From UBA2256 sp964453055 (GTDB lineage Bacteria > Spirochaetota > Spirochaetia > Treponematales > Rectinemataceae), in contig CAYVOD010000003.1 of NCBI GenBank assembly GCA_964453055.1, positions 1 to 64,000 of the forward strand: 64,000 nt of DNA, in the 5' to 3' direction. Of this stretch, positions 33,713 through 42,835 are shown in pieces (positions within the stretch are counted from its first letter, which is position 1; every line of letters begins with the position of its first letter). The position numbers and the translations under genes are program-made. Under the pieces are notes generated by a model. The model was not told where the DNA came from and did not search any database. It saw only the letters and a program-made list of their open reading frames with translations.

Positions 33713-35218
33713 CTATTCTCCCCGCTGGTAGTTGGGGGCTTCCCTGGTGATCGTTATGTTGTGGGCATGGCTTTCGATCAAGCCGGCATTGGTGATCCTG
33801 ACGAACCTCGTCTTGCCCCGCAGGTCCTCCAGCGAAGAGGCCCCGGCGTAACCGCAGCCAGATCGCAGACCTCCGATGAGCTGGTATACGAAGTCGGCAA
33901 GCCTGCCCTTGTAGGGAACCATTCCCTCGACGCCTTCGGGCACGAGCTTGTCGGACACGGCACCGGACGAGGAGCCCGGGCTGCCCGCGCTCGAGGCGTA
34001 GCGATCCTTGCCCCAGCCCTGGAGTGCCGCCAGCGACCCCATGCCCCGATAGGTCTTATACTGCCTCCCGTTGTAGAGGACGAGTTCGCCGGGGGATTCC
34101 TCCAGGCCGGCAAGGAGGCTCCCTAACATTATCGCATGGGCTCCCGCGGCTATGGACTTGACCATGTCGCCGGAGAATTTTATGCCGCCGTCGGCGATGG
34201 CTGGTATGCCGAAGGCCGCGGCGGCCTTTGCGCAGTGGTAGATCGCCGAAAGCTGGGGCATGCCGGCCCCGGAAATGATCCGGGTGGTGCAGATGGAGCC
34301 GGCGCCGACGCCGATCTTGACGGCGTCGGCGCCGGCCTCGGCGAGGGCCCTGACCCCTTCCGGGGTGACCACGTTGCCCGCGATGACCGGCATCGAGGGG
34401 GCCGCCGCCTTGATGCGCCTGATCGCTTCGATCACTCCCTTCGAGTGGCCATGGGCGGTATCGATTACCAGGGCGTCCACGTTCCTGGCGCCGAGGAGGC
34501 TTAAGCGTTGTTCCAGGTCAGCGCCGACCCCGACCGCCGCCGCCACGAGTAGCCTTCCCTTAGAGTCGACGGCTGCGTTCGGATAATCCGCCTTCTTAGC
34601 TATGTCTTTGACGGTTATCAGCCCCTTGAGCCTGCGCTTTTCGTCGGTGAGGGGGAGCTTTTCTATCCTGTGCTCCTGCAGGATGTTCCTGGCCTGTTCC
34701 AGGGTGGTGCCCACAGGCGCGGTGATCAAGCCCTTGCTGGTCATGAAGGAGCTCACCGGGGCTTCGTCGTCCTCGGGTCCGCAAAACCTGATATCCCTGT
34801 TGGTGAGAATGCCCACAAGCTTCTTGTCCTCGCCGCTGGTGATGGGAATGCCCGAGATCTTGTACTTCTGCATCAGGCTCCGGGCTTCCGAGAGGGTAGC
34901 GGTTTTCTCCAGGCAAAGGGGGTCGAGGATCATGCCGGACTCCGAGCGCTTGACCTTGTCCACCTCGCTCGCCTGCTGCTCCGGGCTCATGTTTCTGTGA
35001 ATCACTCCGATGCCCCCCATTCTCGCCAAGGCTATCGCCAAGGCGGACTCGGTGACCGTATCCATGGCCGCCGACAGCAGGGGAATATTGAGCCAGATCC
35101 CGGCTCCTATATGAGTCCTCGTATCCACCTGGCTCGGAAGGATTTCGCTCATGGCGGGGACGATGAGAACGTCGTCGAAGGTAAGGGCCGTTTCGGTCGC
35201 GAAAAGTTCCTCGTTCAT
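33713..35218 (-). CDS. guaB: IMP dehydrogenase
   Basis: Oxidises IMP to XMP with NAD+, the committing step to GMP. The 501-residue product has the catalytic barrel split by two CBS domains (about residues 95-210, 'MQKYKISGIPITSGEDKKLV' and 'EKRRLKGLITVKDI'). The active-site loop is 'IGVGAGSICTTRIISGAGMP', with the catalytic Cys in 'SICTTR', and the mobile flap region follows with 'VEGMVPYKGRLADFV'. The start 'MNEELFATETALTFDDVLIV' is typical. It is the last gene of the purine operon, 28 nt after purH. Confidence 0.96.
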   Translation of the reverse strand: MNEELFATETALTFDDVLIVPAMSEILPSQVDTRTHIGAGIWLNIPLLSAAMDTVTESALAIALARMGGIGVIHRNMSPEQQASEVDKVKRSESGMILDPLCLEKTATLSEARSLMQKYKISGIPITSGEDKKLVGILTNRDIRFCGPEDDEAPVSSFMTSKGLITAPVGTTLEQARNILQEHRIEKLPLTDEKRRLKGLITVKDIAKKADYPNAAVDSKGRLLVAAAVGVGADLEQRLSLLGARNVDALVIDTAHGHSKGVIEAIRRIKAAAPSMPVIAGNVVTPEGVRALAEAGADAVKIGVGAGSICTTRIISGAGMPQLSAIYHCAKAAAAFGIPAIADGGIKFSGDMVKSIAAGAHAIMLGSLLAGLEESPGELVLYNGRQYKTYRGMGSLAALQGWGKDRYASSAGSPGSSSGAVSDKLVPEGVEGMVPYKGRLADFVYQLIGGLRSGCGYAGASSLEDLRGKTRFVRITNAGLIESHAHNITITREAPNYQRGE

Positions 35219-35246
35219 CCTGGTCTGTCTCCTCTATAATATTGGC

Positions 35247-36803
35247 TCAGTGCCTGAAATGGCGGACGCCCGTGAGCACCATGGCCATGCCCGCCTTGTC
35301 TGCGGCGGCCAGTGATTCCTTGTCCCGAATGGAGCCGCCGGGCTGCACGATAGCCCTGATTCCCGCCGCGGCCGCTTCCTCCACGGAATCCGGGAAGGGG
35401 AAGAAAGCATCGGAGGCCATCACCGCGCCCCTCGCCTTGTCGCCTGCGTGGCGGGCAGCGATGCGCACCGAGTCGACCCTGTTGGGCTGGCCCGCGCCTA
35501 CGCCCACCGTCGCGCCTTCCCTGGCGAAGACGATGGCGTTGGACTTGACCGACATGCAAGCCTTCCATGCGAAGGCCAGATCCTTGAGCTCATCCTCGCT
35601 GGGAACGCGGGCCGAGACGACCTTCCACTCCGAAGCCGGAGGATCTCCCCGATCGATGTCCTGGCGAAGGAAACCGCCGAGAACGCTTCTGACCTCGAAT
35701 TCAGGCCTTTCATGGCCGGGGATAAGGACCCGGAGGTTTTTCTTTTTGGCCAGGAGCGCCTGGGCTTCGGGGCTGAAGCCGGGAGCGGCGATGCATTCAG
35801 CGAAGAGCTCGCCCAGGGTCCTCACGCATTCCTCGTCGAAAGGTCGGTTGACCGCGATTATGCCGCCGAAGGCCGAAACCGGATCGCAGGCTATGGCCTT
35901 GGAAAGGGCCAGGGCGAGGGAATCGCCGGTTCCCTCCCGCGCCTCGGCTATCCCGCAGGGGGTGAGATGCTTCACCACCACCGCCGCGGGGGTTTTAAAG
36001 CGGTTGACCGCCTGCCAGGCCGCGTCCAGGTCGAGTATGTTGTTGTACGAAAGCTCCTTGCCCTGCAGTAGGCTGCCCGCCATGGGGGATCCTTCTGGCT
36101 TGGCGGAATAGAGCGCGGCTCGCTGATGGGGATTTTCGCCGTAGCGGAGATCCTGCACCTTCCAGCCTGAAAATGCCAGGATTTCGGGAAGCGGAGCCGA
36201 TCGGGCGGCGGAGTCAGCTTTCGGGGCTCCTTCGGACGCGAACCAGGCGGCGATGGCCGCGTCGTAGGAAGCGGTTCGCGCGAAAGCCTGACCGGCAAGC
36301 CGCCTGAGGGTCTCGGCGGATAGGCTTCCCGAGCGTTCCAGTTCGGCTAACACGGGAGAGTATTGTTCGGCCGAGCTCAACACCGCTACTCTCTCGTGGT
36401 TTTTTGCGGCTGCTCTCAAGAGGGCGACGCCGCCTATGTCGATTTTTTCGATTATTTCCTGTCTTTGGCTGGAGGGGTCGGCGATTGTCTTCTCGAAAGG
36501 ATAGAGGTCCACGACGACCATGTCCACTGCCTTGTAGCCGAGGCTGGCGATTTCCGCCAAGTCCGAGCCGCTCGCCCTGGCCAGGATGCCGCCGTGGATG
36601 GCAGGATGGAGGGTCTTGACCCTTCCGCCCAGGATTTCCCGGGCGCCGGTATAGGACGAGATTTCCTCCACCTGGATGCCGGAAGCCTTGAGGGCGGCCG
36701 CCGTGCCTCCCGAGGCAAGGAAGCTCCAGCCCAAACGCGAGAGTCCGGCGGCGAATTCGGCCAGGCCGGTTTTCTCATAGACAGACAGAATCGCTATAGG
36801 CAT
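35247..36803 (-). CDS. purH: bifunctional AICAR formyltransferase / IMP cyclohydrolase
   Basis: Performs the last two steps to IMP. The 518-residue protein has an N-terminal cyclohydrolase domain: 'AILSVYEKTGLAEFA', 'LASGGTAAALKASGI' and 'GRVKTLHPAIHGGILAR', with the catalytic Lys-Thr-Leu-His. The C-terminal transformylase domain contains 'LRYGENPHQRAALY', 'VVVKHLTPCGIAEA' (catalytic Lys-His pair) and 'AFGGIIAVNRPFDEE'. It ends 'MAMVLTGVRHFRH', the usual terminus. It starts 4 nt after purN. Confidence 0.96.
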   Translation of the reverse strand: MPIAILSVYEKTGLAEFAAGLSRLGWSFLASGGTAAALKASGIQVEEISSYTGAREILGGRVKTLHPAIHGGILARASGSDLAEIASLGYKAVDMVVVDLYPFEKTIADPSSQRQEIIEKIDIGGVALLRAAAKNHERVAVLSSAEQYSPVLAELERSGSLSAETLRRLAGQAFARTASYDAAIAAWFASEGAPKADSAARSAPLPEILAFSGWKVQDLRYGENPHQRAALYSAKPEGSPMAGSLLQGKELSYNNILDLDAAWQAVNRFKTPAAVVVKHLTPCGIAEAREGTGDSLALALSKAIACDPVSAFGGIIAVNRPFDEECVRTLGELFAECIAAPGFSPEAQALLAKKKNLRVLIPGHERPEFEVRSVLGGFLRQDIDRGDPPASEWKVVSARVPSEDELKDLAFAWKACMSVKSNAIVFAREGATVGVGAGQPNRVDSVRIAARHAGDKARGAVMASDAFFPFPDSVEEAAAAGIRAIVQPGGSIRDKESLAAADKAGMAMVLTGVRHFRH

Positions 36804-36807
36804 CGTC

Positions 36808-37512
36808 TCAACCTCCTATTGTATCCGTTTCGTTGTTTCGCAGGCTCGCGGCGAGCCTGGCGGCCGCCCGTACGACCAGGCGGTGTTCGAGCCCGTGGAT
36901 TTCGGCCTCGAATTCCTCCAGGCTTTCGCCGGGCGTAAAGTCCATCCTTTCCGCCTCGAGTACGGGGCCTGTATCGACCCCCTCGTCGGGAACGAGGTGC
37001 ACCATGACGCCGCTATGGTCGATCTCTCCCTCGCGCCAGGCATTCCAGGCCCGCTGGATCGCGTTCGTCCCCGGGAAACTTCCGGGAAGGGCTGGATGCA
37101 GATTATAAATCCTGCCGGGGAATCGGCCTATGAAAGCGTTGCTGAGGATGCGCATCCAGCCAAGAAGAAAGACATAGTCGGGTTTCCGGGGCTCTATGAG
37201 GTCGGCCAGCCGCGCGTCGTAGCGCCGACGCGATTCGTCCCGGTCCAGGCCGGACTCGCGGCGATAGGGAAAAGCCTGGGCCGCTACGCCGGCTTTCCTG
37301 GCTTTTTCCAAGGCGGGAGCTTCCGGTTCCGAGGAAACCACCAAGACCGCCTCGGCGTCCAGGCTTCCCTCGAGTGAAGCATCCAGGAAAGCCTGGAGAT
37401 TGGTTCCCCTGCCGGATACGAGTATGACGAATCGAGCCTTTCCGGAGCCTGTTCCCCGATGCGGGGGGCTTCCGGGCCGGTATCGCTGAAGGCCGGCCGC
37501 CTGGGGATTCAT
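36808..37512 (-). CDS. purN: phosphoribosylglycinamide formyltransferase
   Basis: Transfers a formyl group from 10-formyltetrahydrofolate to GAR. The 234-residue product carries a 25-residue basic N-terminal extension before the canonical start 'ARFVILVSGRGTNLQAFLDA'. 'LLGWMRILSNAFIGRFPGRIYNLHPALPGS' is present as adjoining segments and contains the catalytic Asn and His; the catalytic Asp is in 'VPDEGVDTGPVLEAE'. The ATG overlaps the purDM stop by 4 nt, so PurN is translated directly after the PurD-PurM fusion. Confidence 0.93.
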   Translation of the reverse strand: MNPQAAGLQRYRPGSPPHRGTGSGKARFVILVSGRGTNLQAFLDASLEGSLDAEAVLVVSSEPEAPALEKARKAGVAAQAFPYRRESGLDRDESRRRYDARLADLIEPRKPDYVFLLGWMRILSNAFIGRFPGRIYNLHPALPGSFPGTNAIQRAWNAWREGEIDHSGVMVHLVPDEGVDTGPVLEAERMDFTPGESLEEFEAEIHGLEHRLVVRAAARLAASLRNNETDTIGG

Positions 37513-39896
37513 CGTTTTCCCCCCCGCTCAGGCGAGACCGGCCCCGCGCTCTCCGGAAGTCCCTTTAGAATGGCCTCGCACTTTCCGGGAACGAGCTCGC
37601 CGATGATATAGGCTTTTTCGCCCGCCAGATCGGCCAGGCGGCCGATTTTTTCCGGCGCGACCACGGCGACCATGCCGATGCCCATATTGAAGACCCTGTA
37701 CATTTCCGCCGGCGGCACCCTTCCCTTCTCCATGATCAGTTTGAAAAGCGCCGGCATAGGCCAGGAGTCGGCGCGGATCACTGCGTCGAGGTCTCCGGGC
37801 AGCACCCTCGGCACGTTGCCTTCGAAGCCCCCGCCGGTGATGTGGGCCAGGGCTTTGATCAAGCCCGGCTCTTTTTCCAGGACGGGACGCAGAAGGGGAA
37901 GATAGGAGCGGTGAGGCTCCAGGAGGGCTCGATGGAGGGGCTTGCCGAGAATATCGGAATAGCCTTGGTAATCCTCGTCGGAAAAAATGCTGCGGGCCAG
38001 GGAGAATCCGTTGGTATGGAGTCCGCTGGAAGAGAAGCCAACCAGGAGATCGCCCGCCCTGATCCCAGCCCCTGGAAGCCTTCTGTCCTTCTCGACGACT
38101 CCCACGATGGCTCCGGCCAGGTCGAATTCCCCTGGGAAGTAAACTCCGGGCATCTCTGCGGTCTCGCCCCCGATGAGAGCGCAGCCTGATTCCCTGCAGG
38201 CTGCTGCCATGCCTTCCACTGCGGCGGCGACCATGGAGGGATCGAGTTTAGGGAAGGCGACGTAATCCAGGAAGAAGAGGGGCCTGGCTCCCTGGACGAG
38301 GATATCGTCCACGCAGTGATTTACTATATCCATGCCTATGGTCGAAAAGCTGTCGAACCGGGAGGCGAGCTTCACCTTGGTGCCCACTCCGTCGGTGGAG
38401 GCCACGAGCACGGGCTCTTTCATAGAGGCGAGACCCGAGGCATCGTACATGCCGCCGAAAGATCCTATTCCAGCCAGCACCTCTGGCCCATAGGTGGAAC
38501 GCACGGCGGCGGCCATGAGCTCGACTGCCCTTTCCCCTGCCTCTATGTCGACCCCGGCGGCGGCGTAGCTACCGGCGGCACGATCAAGACTTGGGCCCGT
38601 GACCGCCAAGCCGGCGACCAGGCTTCTCCCCCTGCCGATGTCCCTCCTATACCTGCTTCTGGGAAGATCGACGAGGGCGAGGCGGGAGTAAGCCGCCTGC
38701 AGTGCTGCCGGGAGGGAATCGGCCCAGGCCGATACGGAGAGCAGCCTTCCTCCAGCGGCTTCGATCTCGCCGGAGCGGGAGATACGGGTCGCTCCGTGGA
38801 AAATGTAAGTATCGCCGCTGGCGGAGTAGTCAGCCATGGTTCTCGGCGCGTCGGGTCCGGAATCCCGGGCGTAGCCTTCGGAGGCGAGGACCACGGTGGC
38901 GCAAGATCCCTGTCTCCAGCGGACAGGATACTCTTCAAGCCTGCCCCGGACACAGGCGAGCATGACTTCTCCCAGGTCCGAATCCAAAAGCGGCAGCAAT
39001 GCCTGGGTTTCGGGGTCCCCGAAACGGCAATTGTACTCCAGGGCCTTGGGACCGTCCTTGGTCATGATGAGGCCGGCGTAGAGCGTCCCGACGAAGGGCG
39101 AACCTTCCTCGGCGAGCCCCTTGCAGGCTCCGAGGAGGAAAAGGTCGGCCAGGGCTTGAGAGCGGGTCAAGGCTCCGGGCGATGCGCAAGCGATCGCGCC
39201 CATTCCTCCCGTGTTGGGGCCTGCGTCGTTTTCCAAAAGACGCTTATGATCCTGGGAGGGCGGCATGGCTTGTACGCTCTTGCCGTCGCAGAATCCCAGG
39301 AGGGAGAGTTCCTCCCCCTGCAGCCTTTCCTCTATGACAACCTGGCTTCCCGCGTCGCCCAGGCTTTTCCCGAGCATGAGGGACTCGAGGATAGCTTCGG
39401 CCTCTCCGGGACTATCGGGGAGAAATACGCCCTTGCCAGCGGCCAGGCCTGCGGCCTTGATGACAAAGGGCCAGGGCGGGGCTTGGATAAAGCGAGAGGC
39501 CTGGCTGAGGTCGTCGAAAACCCTGAAGTCGGCGGTCGGTATGCCATGCCGCCGCATGAAGGATTTGGCGAAGCTTTTGGAGGATTCTATCCGCGCCGCG
39601 GCGGAGCCGGGGCCGAAGCAGAGGGGCGGTTTCGCCGGACGAAGCTCCTTGAGCCGGTCGGCCAGGCCGAGGGTAAGGGGCAGTTCCGGGCCGACCGCGA
39701 CAAGGTCGATGTCATAGTCGAGGACAGCCTTGAGGATGCCGGGAATATCGTCGGCCCTGATGTCGAGGTTGATCCCGAGTCCGGCTGTCCCGGCGTTTCC
39801 AGGAGCGCAGTAGAGCCGCCCGGTTATGGAGGAGCTGGACAATTTCCAGGCTATGGCATGTTCCCTGGCTCCCGATCCGACAACAAGCAGGTTCAT
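37509..39896 (-). CDS. purDM: fused phosphoribosylamine-glycine ligase / AIR synthetase (GARS-AIRS)
   Basis: A 795-residue fusion of two purine enzymes that are usually separate. Residues 1 to about 430 are PurD: 'NLLVVGSGAREHAIAWKL' start, 'VIKAAGLAAGKGVFLP' and 'NTGGMGAIACASP' for ATP and substrate binding, and 'EYNCRFGDPETQALLPLL'. Residues about 442-785 are PurM: 'SYAAAGVDIEAGERAVELM' start, 'LVASTDGVGTKVKLA', 'ALIGGETAEMPGVYFPGEF', 'SSGLHTNGFSLAR' and 'HITGGGFEGNVPRVL'. All catalytic motifs of both halves look intact. The ATG at 39896 has GGAAGGATGG upstream. The same domain order occurs in eukaryotic GART, where PurN is fused on as well. Confidence 0.95.
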   Translation of the reverse strand: MNLLVVGSGAREHAIAWKLSSSSITGRLYCAPGNAGTAGLGINLDIRADDIPGILKAVLDYDIDLVAVGPELPLTLGLADRLKELRPAKPPLCFGPGSAAARIESSKSFAKSFMRRHGIPTADFRVFDDLSQASRFIQAPPWPFVIKAAGLAAGKGVFLPDSPGEAEAILESLMLGKSLGDAGSQVVIEERLQGEELSLLGFCDGKSVQAMPPSQDHKRLLENDAGPNTGGMGAIACASPGALTRSQALADLFLLGACKGLAEEGSPFVGTLYAGLIMTKDGPKALEYNCRFGDPETQALLPLLDSDLGEVMLACVRGRLEEYPVRWRQGSCATVVLASEGYARDSGPDAPRTMADYSASGDTYIFHGATRISRSGEIEAAGGRLLSVSAWADSLPAALQAAYSRLALVDLPRSRYRRDIGRGRSLVAGLAVTGPSLDRAAGSYAAAGVDIEAGERAVELMAAAVRSTYGPEVLAGIGSFGGMYDASGLASMKEPVLVASTDGVGTKVKLASRFDSFSTIGMDIVNHCVDDILVQGARPLFFLDYVAFPKLDPSMVAAAVEGMAAACRESGCALIGGETAEMPGVYFPGEFDLAGAIVGVVEKDRRLPGAGIRAGDLLVGFSSSGLHTNGFSLARSIFSDEDYQGYSDILGKPLHRALLEPHRSYLPLLRPVLEKEPGLIKALAHITGGGFEGNVPRVLPGDLDAVIRADSWPMPALFKLIMEKGRVPPAEMYRVFNMGIGMVAVVAPEKIGRLADLAGEKAYIIGELVPGKCEAILKGLPESAGPVSPERGGKR

Positions 39897-39927
39897 AATT
39901 CCATCCTTCCTTCGGTATTCAGAACAG

Positions 39928-41358
39928 CTAGAATTCAAAACGATCCTTGACCTCGGATAAATCCACTTCGAAGGGATATTCGCCTGAGAAACAGGCTGTG
40001 CAGTACTTGCCTAAGTCACCCACGGCCTTGCCCGCCGCCTCCAGCGAGAGATAGGCCAGGGAATCGGCGCCGCTCCATTTCGCCATTTCCTCCAAGGGGA
40101 GGATATTGGCGATCAGGTCCTTCCGCTCTCCCATATCGACGCCCATCATGCAGGGAAAGCGCACCGGGGGACTGGAAACCCGGACATGGATTCCCCTGGC
40201 TCCCGCGTTTTTAAGCAGAGCGACCAGGGGCCTGATCGTATTGCCCCGGACTATGGAGTCGTCGATGACGACGATGCGTTTTCCTTTCACCGAGTCGGTA
40301 AGCACGTTGAACTTCAGGGAAACGCCCCGCTTTCGCAGGAAATTGGATGGTTCGATGAAGGTCCTGCCTATATAGCGGTTTTTTACGAAGGCTTCGCCGT
40401 AGGGGATGCCCGAGGCTTCCGAATAGCCTATGGCCGCGGAGATGGAAGAATCCGGCACGGGGATGACCAGGTCGGCATCCACCGGCGAGTCGATGGCCAG
40501 GCGGGCGCCGAACACCCGGCGCACCTCGTGGACGGAGAGTCCGTTCCATACCGAATCCGGGCGGGAGAAGTAGACGAACTCGAAAAGGCAGGAGGCCTGA
40601 CGGATGCCCATGGACTTAAGGCCTTCGAGTTTTGCGCTGGTGATTTCGCCCTTTCCGTCGCAGAAAATAATCTGCCCTGGTTCGATTTCATGGATTTCCC
40701 TGCAGCCCAGGGTGGAAAGGGCGCAGGTTTCCGATGCCGCCACGAATGCTTTTTCGGCGGTAAAGCCGTAGGCGAGAGGACGCAGTCCCCAGGGATCCCT
40801 GGCGGCGAAGACTCCTTCCCTGGTGAGGAGGACGAAAGAGAACGCACCTATCCAGCCGCTCATCGCGGCTTTGATCCTGCTCATCCAAAGACGTTTGGGC
40901 GAGCCGGCCAGGTCCATGATCATCAACTCGGTGTCGCTGGCTGAGGTGAGGCCGACGCCCTTGTCGAGGAGCCTGCTCCGGATCTCGCCGGCGTTGACCA
41001 GGTTGCCGTTGTGAGCCAGCGCCATGGGGCCGTATTTCGAGTCGATGAGGAAGGGCTGGATGTTCCTGCTGCTGGAACTGCCGGTGGTTGAGTAGCGGTT
41101 ATGCCCTATCGCCAACTGTCCGGAGAGGCTTTCGATGTCGGCTTCCGAGAAGACCTGGGACACGAGGCCCTGGTTTTTCCGCACCGAAAGGGAATGCCCG
41201 TCGAAGGCGGCGATGCCCGCCGACTCCTGTCCCCTATGCTGGAGGGCGAAAAGCCCGTAATAGATGAGCCGGGCCGCGTCGCTCCCCGGCGCGTAGATCG
41301 CCATGACCCCGCACTCTTCCTTGGCTTCGGCGAAAGGAGAGTCTTGAAGCGGATTCAT
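39928..41358 (-). CDS. purF: amidophosphoribosyltransferase
   Basis: Makes phosphoribosylamine from PRPP and glutamine, the first committed purine step. The 476-residue protein has the N-terminal nucleophile Cys16 in 'KEECGVMAIYAPG', implying removal of a 15-residue propeptide. The PRPP-binding motif is 'KRIVVIDDSIVRGNTIRPLV'. Cys residues in 'ASCLFEFVYFSRPD', 'FPCMMGVDMGE' and 'YCTACFSGEYPFEVD' match the [4Fe-4S]-cluster form known from Bacillus subtilis. Its start overlaps the purE stop by 4 nt. Confidence 0.96.
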   Translation of the reverse strand: MNPLQDSPFAEAKEECGVMAIYAPGSDAARLIYYGLFALQHRGQESAGIAAFDGHSLSVRKNQGLVSQVFSEADIESLSGQLAIGHNRYSTTGSSSSRNIQPFLIDSKYGPMALAHNGNLVNAGEIRSRLLDKGVGLTSASDTELMIMDLAGSPKRLWMSRIKAAMSGWIGAFSFVLLTREGVFAARDPWGLRPLAYGFTAEKAFVAASETCALSTLGCREIHEIEPGQIIFCDGKGEITSAKLEGLKSMGIRQASCLFEFVYFSRPDSVWNGLSVHEVRRVFGARLAIDSPVDADLVIPVPDSSISAAIGYSEASGIPYGEAFVKNRYIGRTFIEPSNFLRKRGVSLKFNVLTDSVKGKRIVVIDDSIVRGNTIRPLVALLKNAGARGIHVRVSSPPVRFPCMMGVDMGERKDLIANILPLEEMAKWSGADSLAYLSLEAAGKAVGDLGKYCTACFSGEYPFEVDLSEVKDRFEF

Positions 41359-41864
41359 CGTCCGGAGCCCTTTGCGTAGAGTTCGGCGCCCAGGCCTGCG
41401 TCGTCGGCTTCGATCTTGTCCCTCGCTTCTTGCTGGAAGGCCTTTATTTTTTCGGCGATCAGCGGTTCTCCTAAGGCTAGGATCTTGGCGGCGAAGAGGG
41501 CCGCGTTCCGGGGATCGAGGATTGTCGCCGTCGCCACCCCTGGGGGCATCCGGAGGGAGGAAAAGATATCGGCCCCGCCGAAGGCCTCGCTGGGGGGAGG
41601 ACAGGCTATGACCGGGAGTTCCGTGGAAAATTCCACCATTCCCGAGAGGGCGTTGGAGAGCCCTGCGATGGTTATGAAGACGCCTACCTCGCCCTTTTTC
41701 TTTTCTTCTGCAAGAATGGCTAGGAGCTTCTCGGGCGTCTTATGCGCCGAAGCTACCCTGGCTTCGCTGGTAATTCCGAACTTGTCAAGAAATTCTATTA
41801 TCCGCCCCGCATGGCCAGAGTCGGATTTTCCGCCCATCAGGATAAGCACTTTTCCGTTTTTCAC
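41355..41864 (-). CDS. purE: class II-like AIR carboxylase
   Basis: A 169-residue PurE. The start is a GTG at 41864 overlapping the purC stop (GTGA), with AGGAGG upstream; longer upstream starts would sit inside purC. The phosphate loop is 'ILMGGKSDSGHAGRI'. The key feature is 'VASAHKTPEKL': Lys42 follows His41, where class I (N5-CAIR mutase) enzymes have Arg. The His-Lys form is characteristic of class II PurE, which carboxylates AIR directly with CO2, as reported for Treponema denticola PurE. Consistent with that, no purK is present in the operon. Confidence 0.93.
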   Translation of the reverse strand: MKNGKVLILMGGKSDSGHAGRIIEFLDKFGITSEARVASAHKTPEKLLAILAEEKKKGEVGVFITIAGLSNALSGMVEFSTELPVIACPPPSEAFGGADIFSSLRMPPGVATATILDPRNAALFAAKILALGEPLIAEKIKAFQQEARDKIEADDAGLGAELYAKGSGR

Positions 41865-42835
41865 AGTTCGATCCCCTCCTTTGCCAGATTGGCGACAAGC
41901 CTCGATTCCACGGGGTAGGAACCGGGCTTGAAGGGCTCGCCGGTGAGCAGCTCGTAGGCTTTTTGATACAACAGCGAAGTGTCGGCCCATACGGAATCGG
42001 GGAGGAGGGGCAGCTCGCCATCTCCTCTGTAGCCGACTTCGGCATAACGCAGCCTGACGAATTCCTTGTCGAAAAGTTCAGGTTCCATACCCTTGCCGAC
42101 CCTTGCCTGGTAACTATCGGCTTTCCAGAAGCGGGACGAGTCGGGGGTGTGGATTTCGTCTATGAGTACGATTGAGCCGTCAGGGGCCAATCCGAATTCG
42201 TACTTGGTGTCGACGAGAATCAGCCCCGAATCTTCAGCTATTTCGCTGCCCCTGGCGAAAAGGGCAAGGGAGACACTCATGACCTGGTCCCAGATATCCT
42301 TCTTGAGGTATCCCTTCTCAACCACTTCGGCGACCGTGAGCCGCTCGTCGTGGAATCCGGGGAGGGCCTTTGTGGTAGGGGTGATGATCGGCTCGGGAAG
42401 GCGCTGGTTTTTCTCGAGCCCTTCGGGGAAGGAATAGCCGTAAATCATTCGCTCGCCCTGGGAGTAGCGATGCCAGAGGGCCGTGGAGGTCACGCCCGTG
42501 ATATAGCCCCGCACTATCACCTCCACCGGGAGGGGCGAGGCAAGCTTGACCACCGAGGCGTTGGGATCGGGGACGGAGACGAGGTGGTTGTCCACTATAT
42601 CGGCGGTCTTGCGGTTCCACCAGGCGGAGAGTTCGTTGAGCACCTGGCCCTTCCAGGGTACGGCGCCGACTACCCTATCGAAGGCCGATAGCCTGTCGGT
42701 TGTCACCAGCAGGCGTCGTCCTTCACCCAGGGAGTACCAGTCCCGCACCTTGCCCGAATGCTTTTCCAGCCTTCCTTGGGCCAGCCCCGTGAAAGCCCGG
42801 GACAGCTTGGCCTGTATTTCGCTTTTCTCAACCAT
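41861..42835 (-). CDS. purC: SAICAR synthase
   Basis: Condenses CAIR with aspartate using ATP. The 324-residue product has 'KHSGKVRDWYSLGEGRRLLV', 'TTDRLSAFDRVVGAVPWKGQ', 'PLPVEVIVRGYITGVTSTAL' and 'GLILVDTKYEFGLAPDGSIV', followed by 'IDEIHTPDSSRFWKADSY', all PurC signatures. The start at 42835 has AAGGAG 7 nt upstream; the open frame extends 25 codons further without support. Its start lies 8 nt inside the purQ end. Confidence 0.95.
   Translation of the reverse strand: MVEKSEIQAKLSRAFTGLAQGRLEKHSGKVRDWYSLGEGRRLLVTTDRLSAFDRVVGAVPWKGQVLNELSAWWNRKTADIVDNHLVSVPDPNASVVKLASPLPVEVIVRGYITGVTSTALWHRYSQGERMIYGYSFPEGLEKNQRLPEPIITPTTKALPGFHDERLTVAEVVEKGYLKKDIWDQVMSVSLALFARGSEIAEDSGLILVDTKYEFGLAPDGSIVLIDEIHTPDSSRFWKADSYQARVGKGMEPELFDKEFVRLRYAEVGYRGDGELPLLPDSVWADTSLLYQKAYELLTGEPFKPGSYPVESRLVANLAKEGIEL

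Noticed and set aside
38316..39950. 544-codon open frame opposite purDM
   Set aside because: It lies wholly antisense to a gene with full PurD and PurM motifs. It has no family pattern and is the expected by-product of GC-rich third positions.
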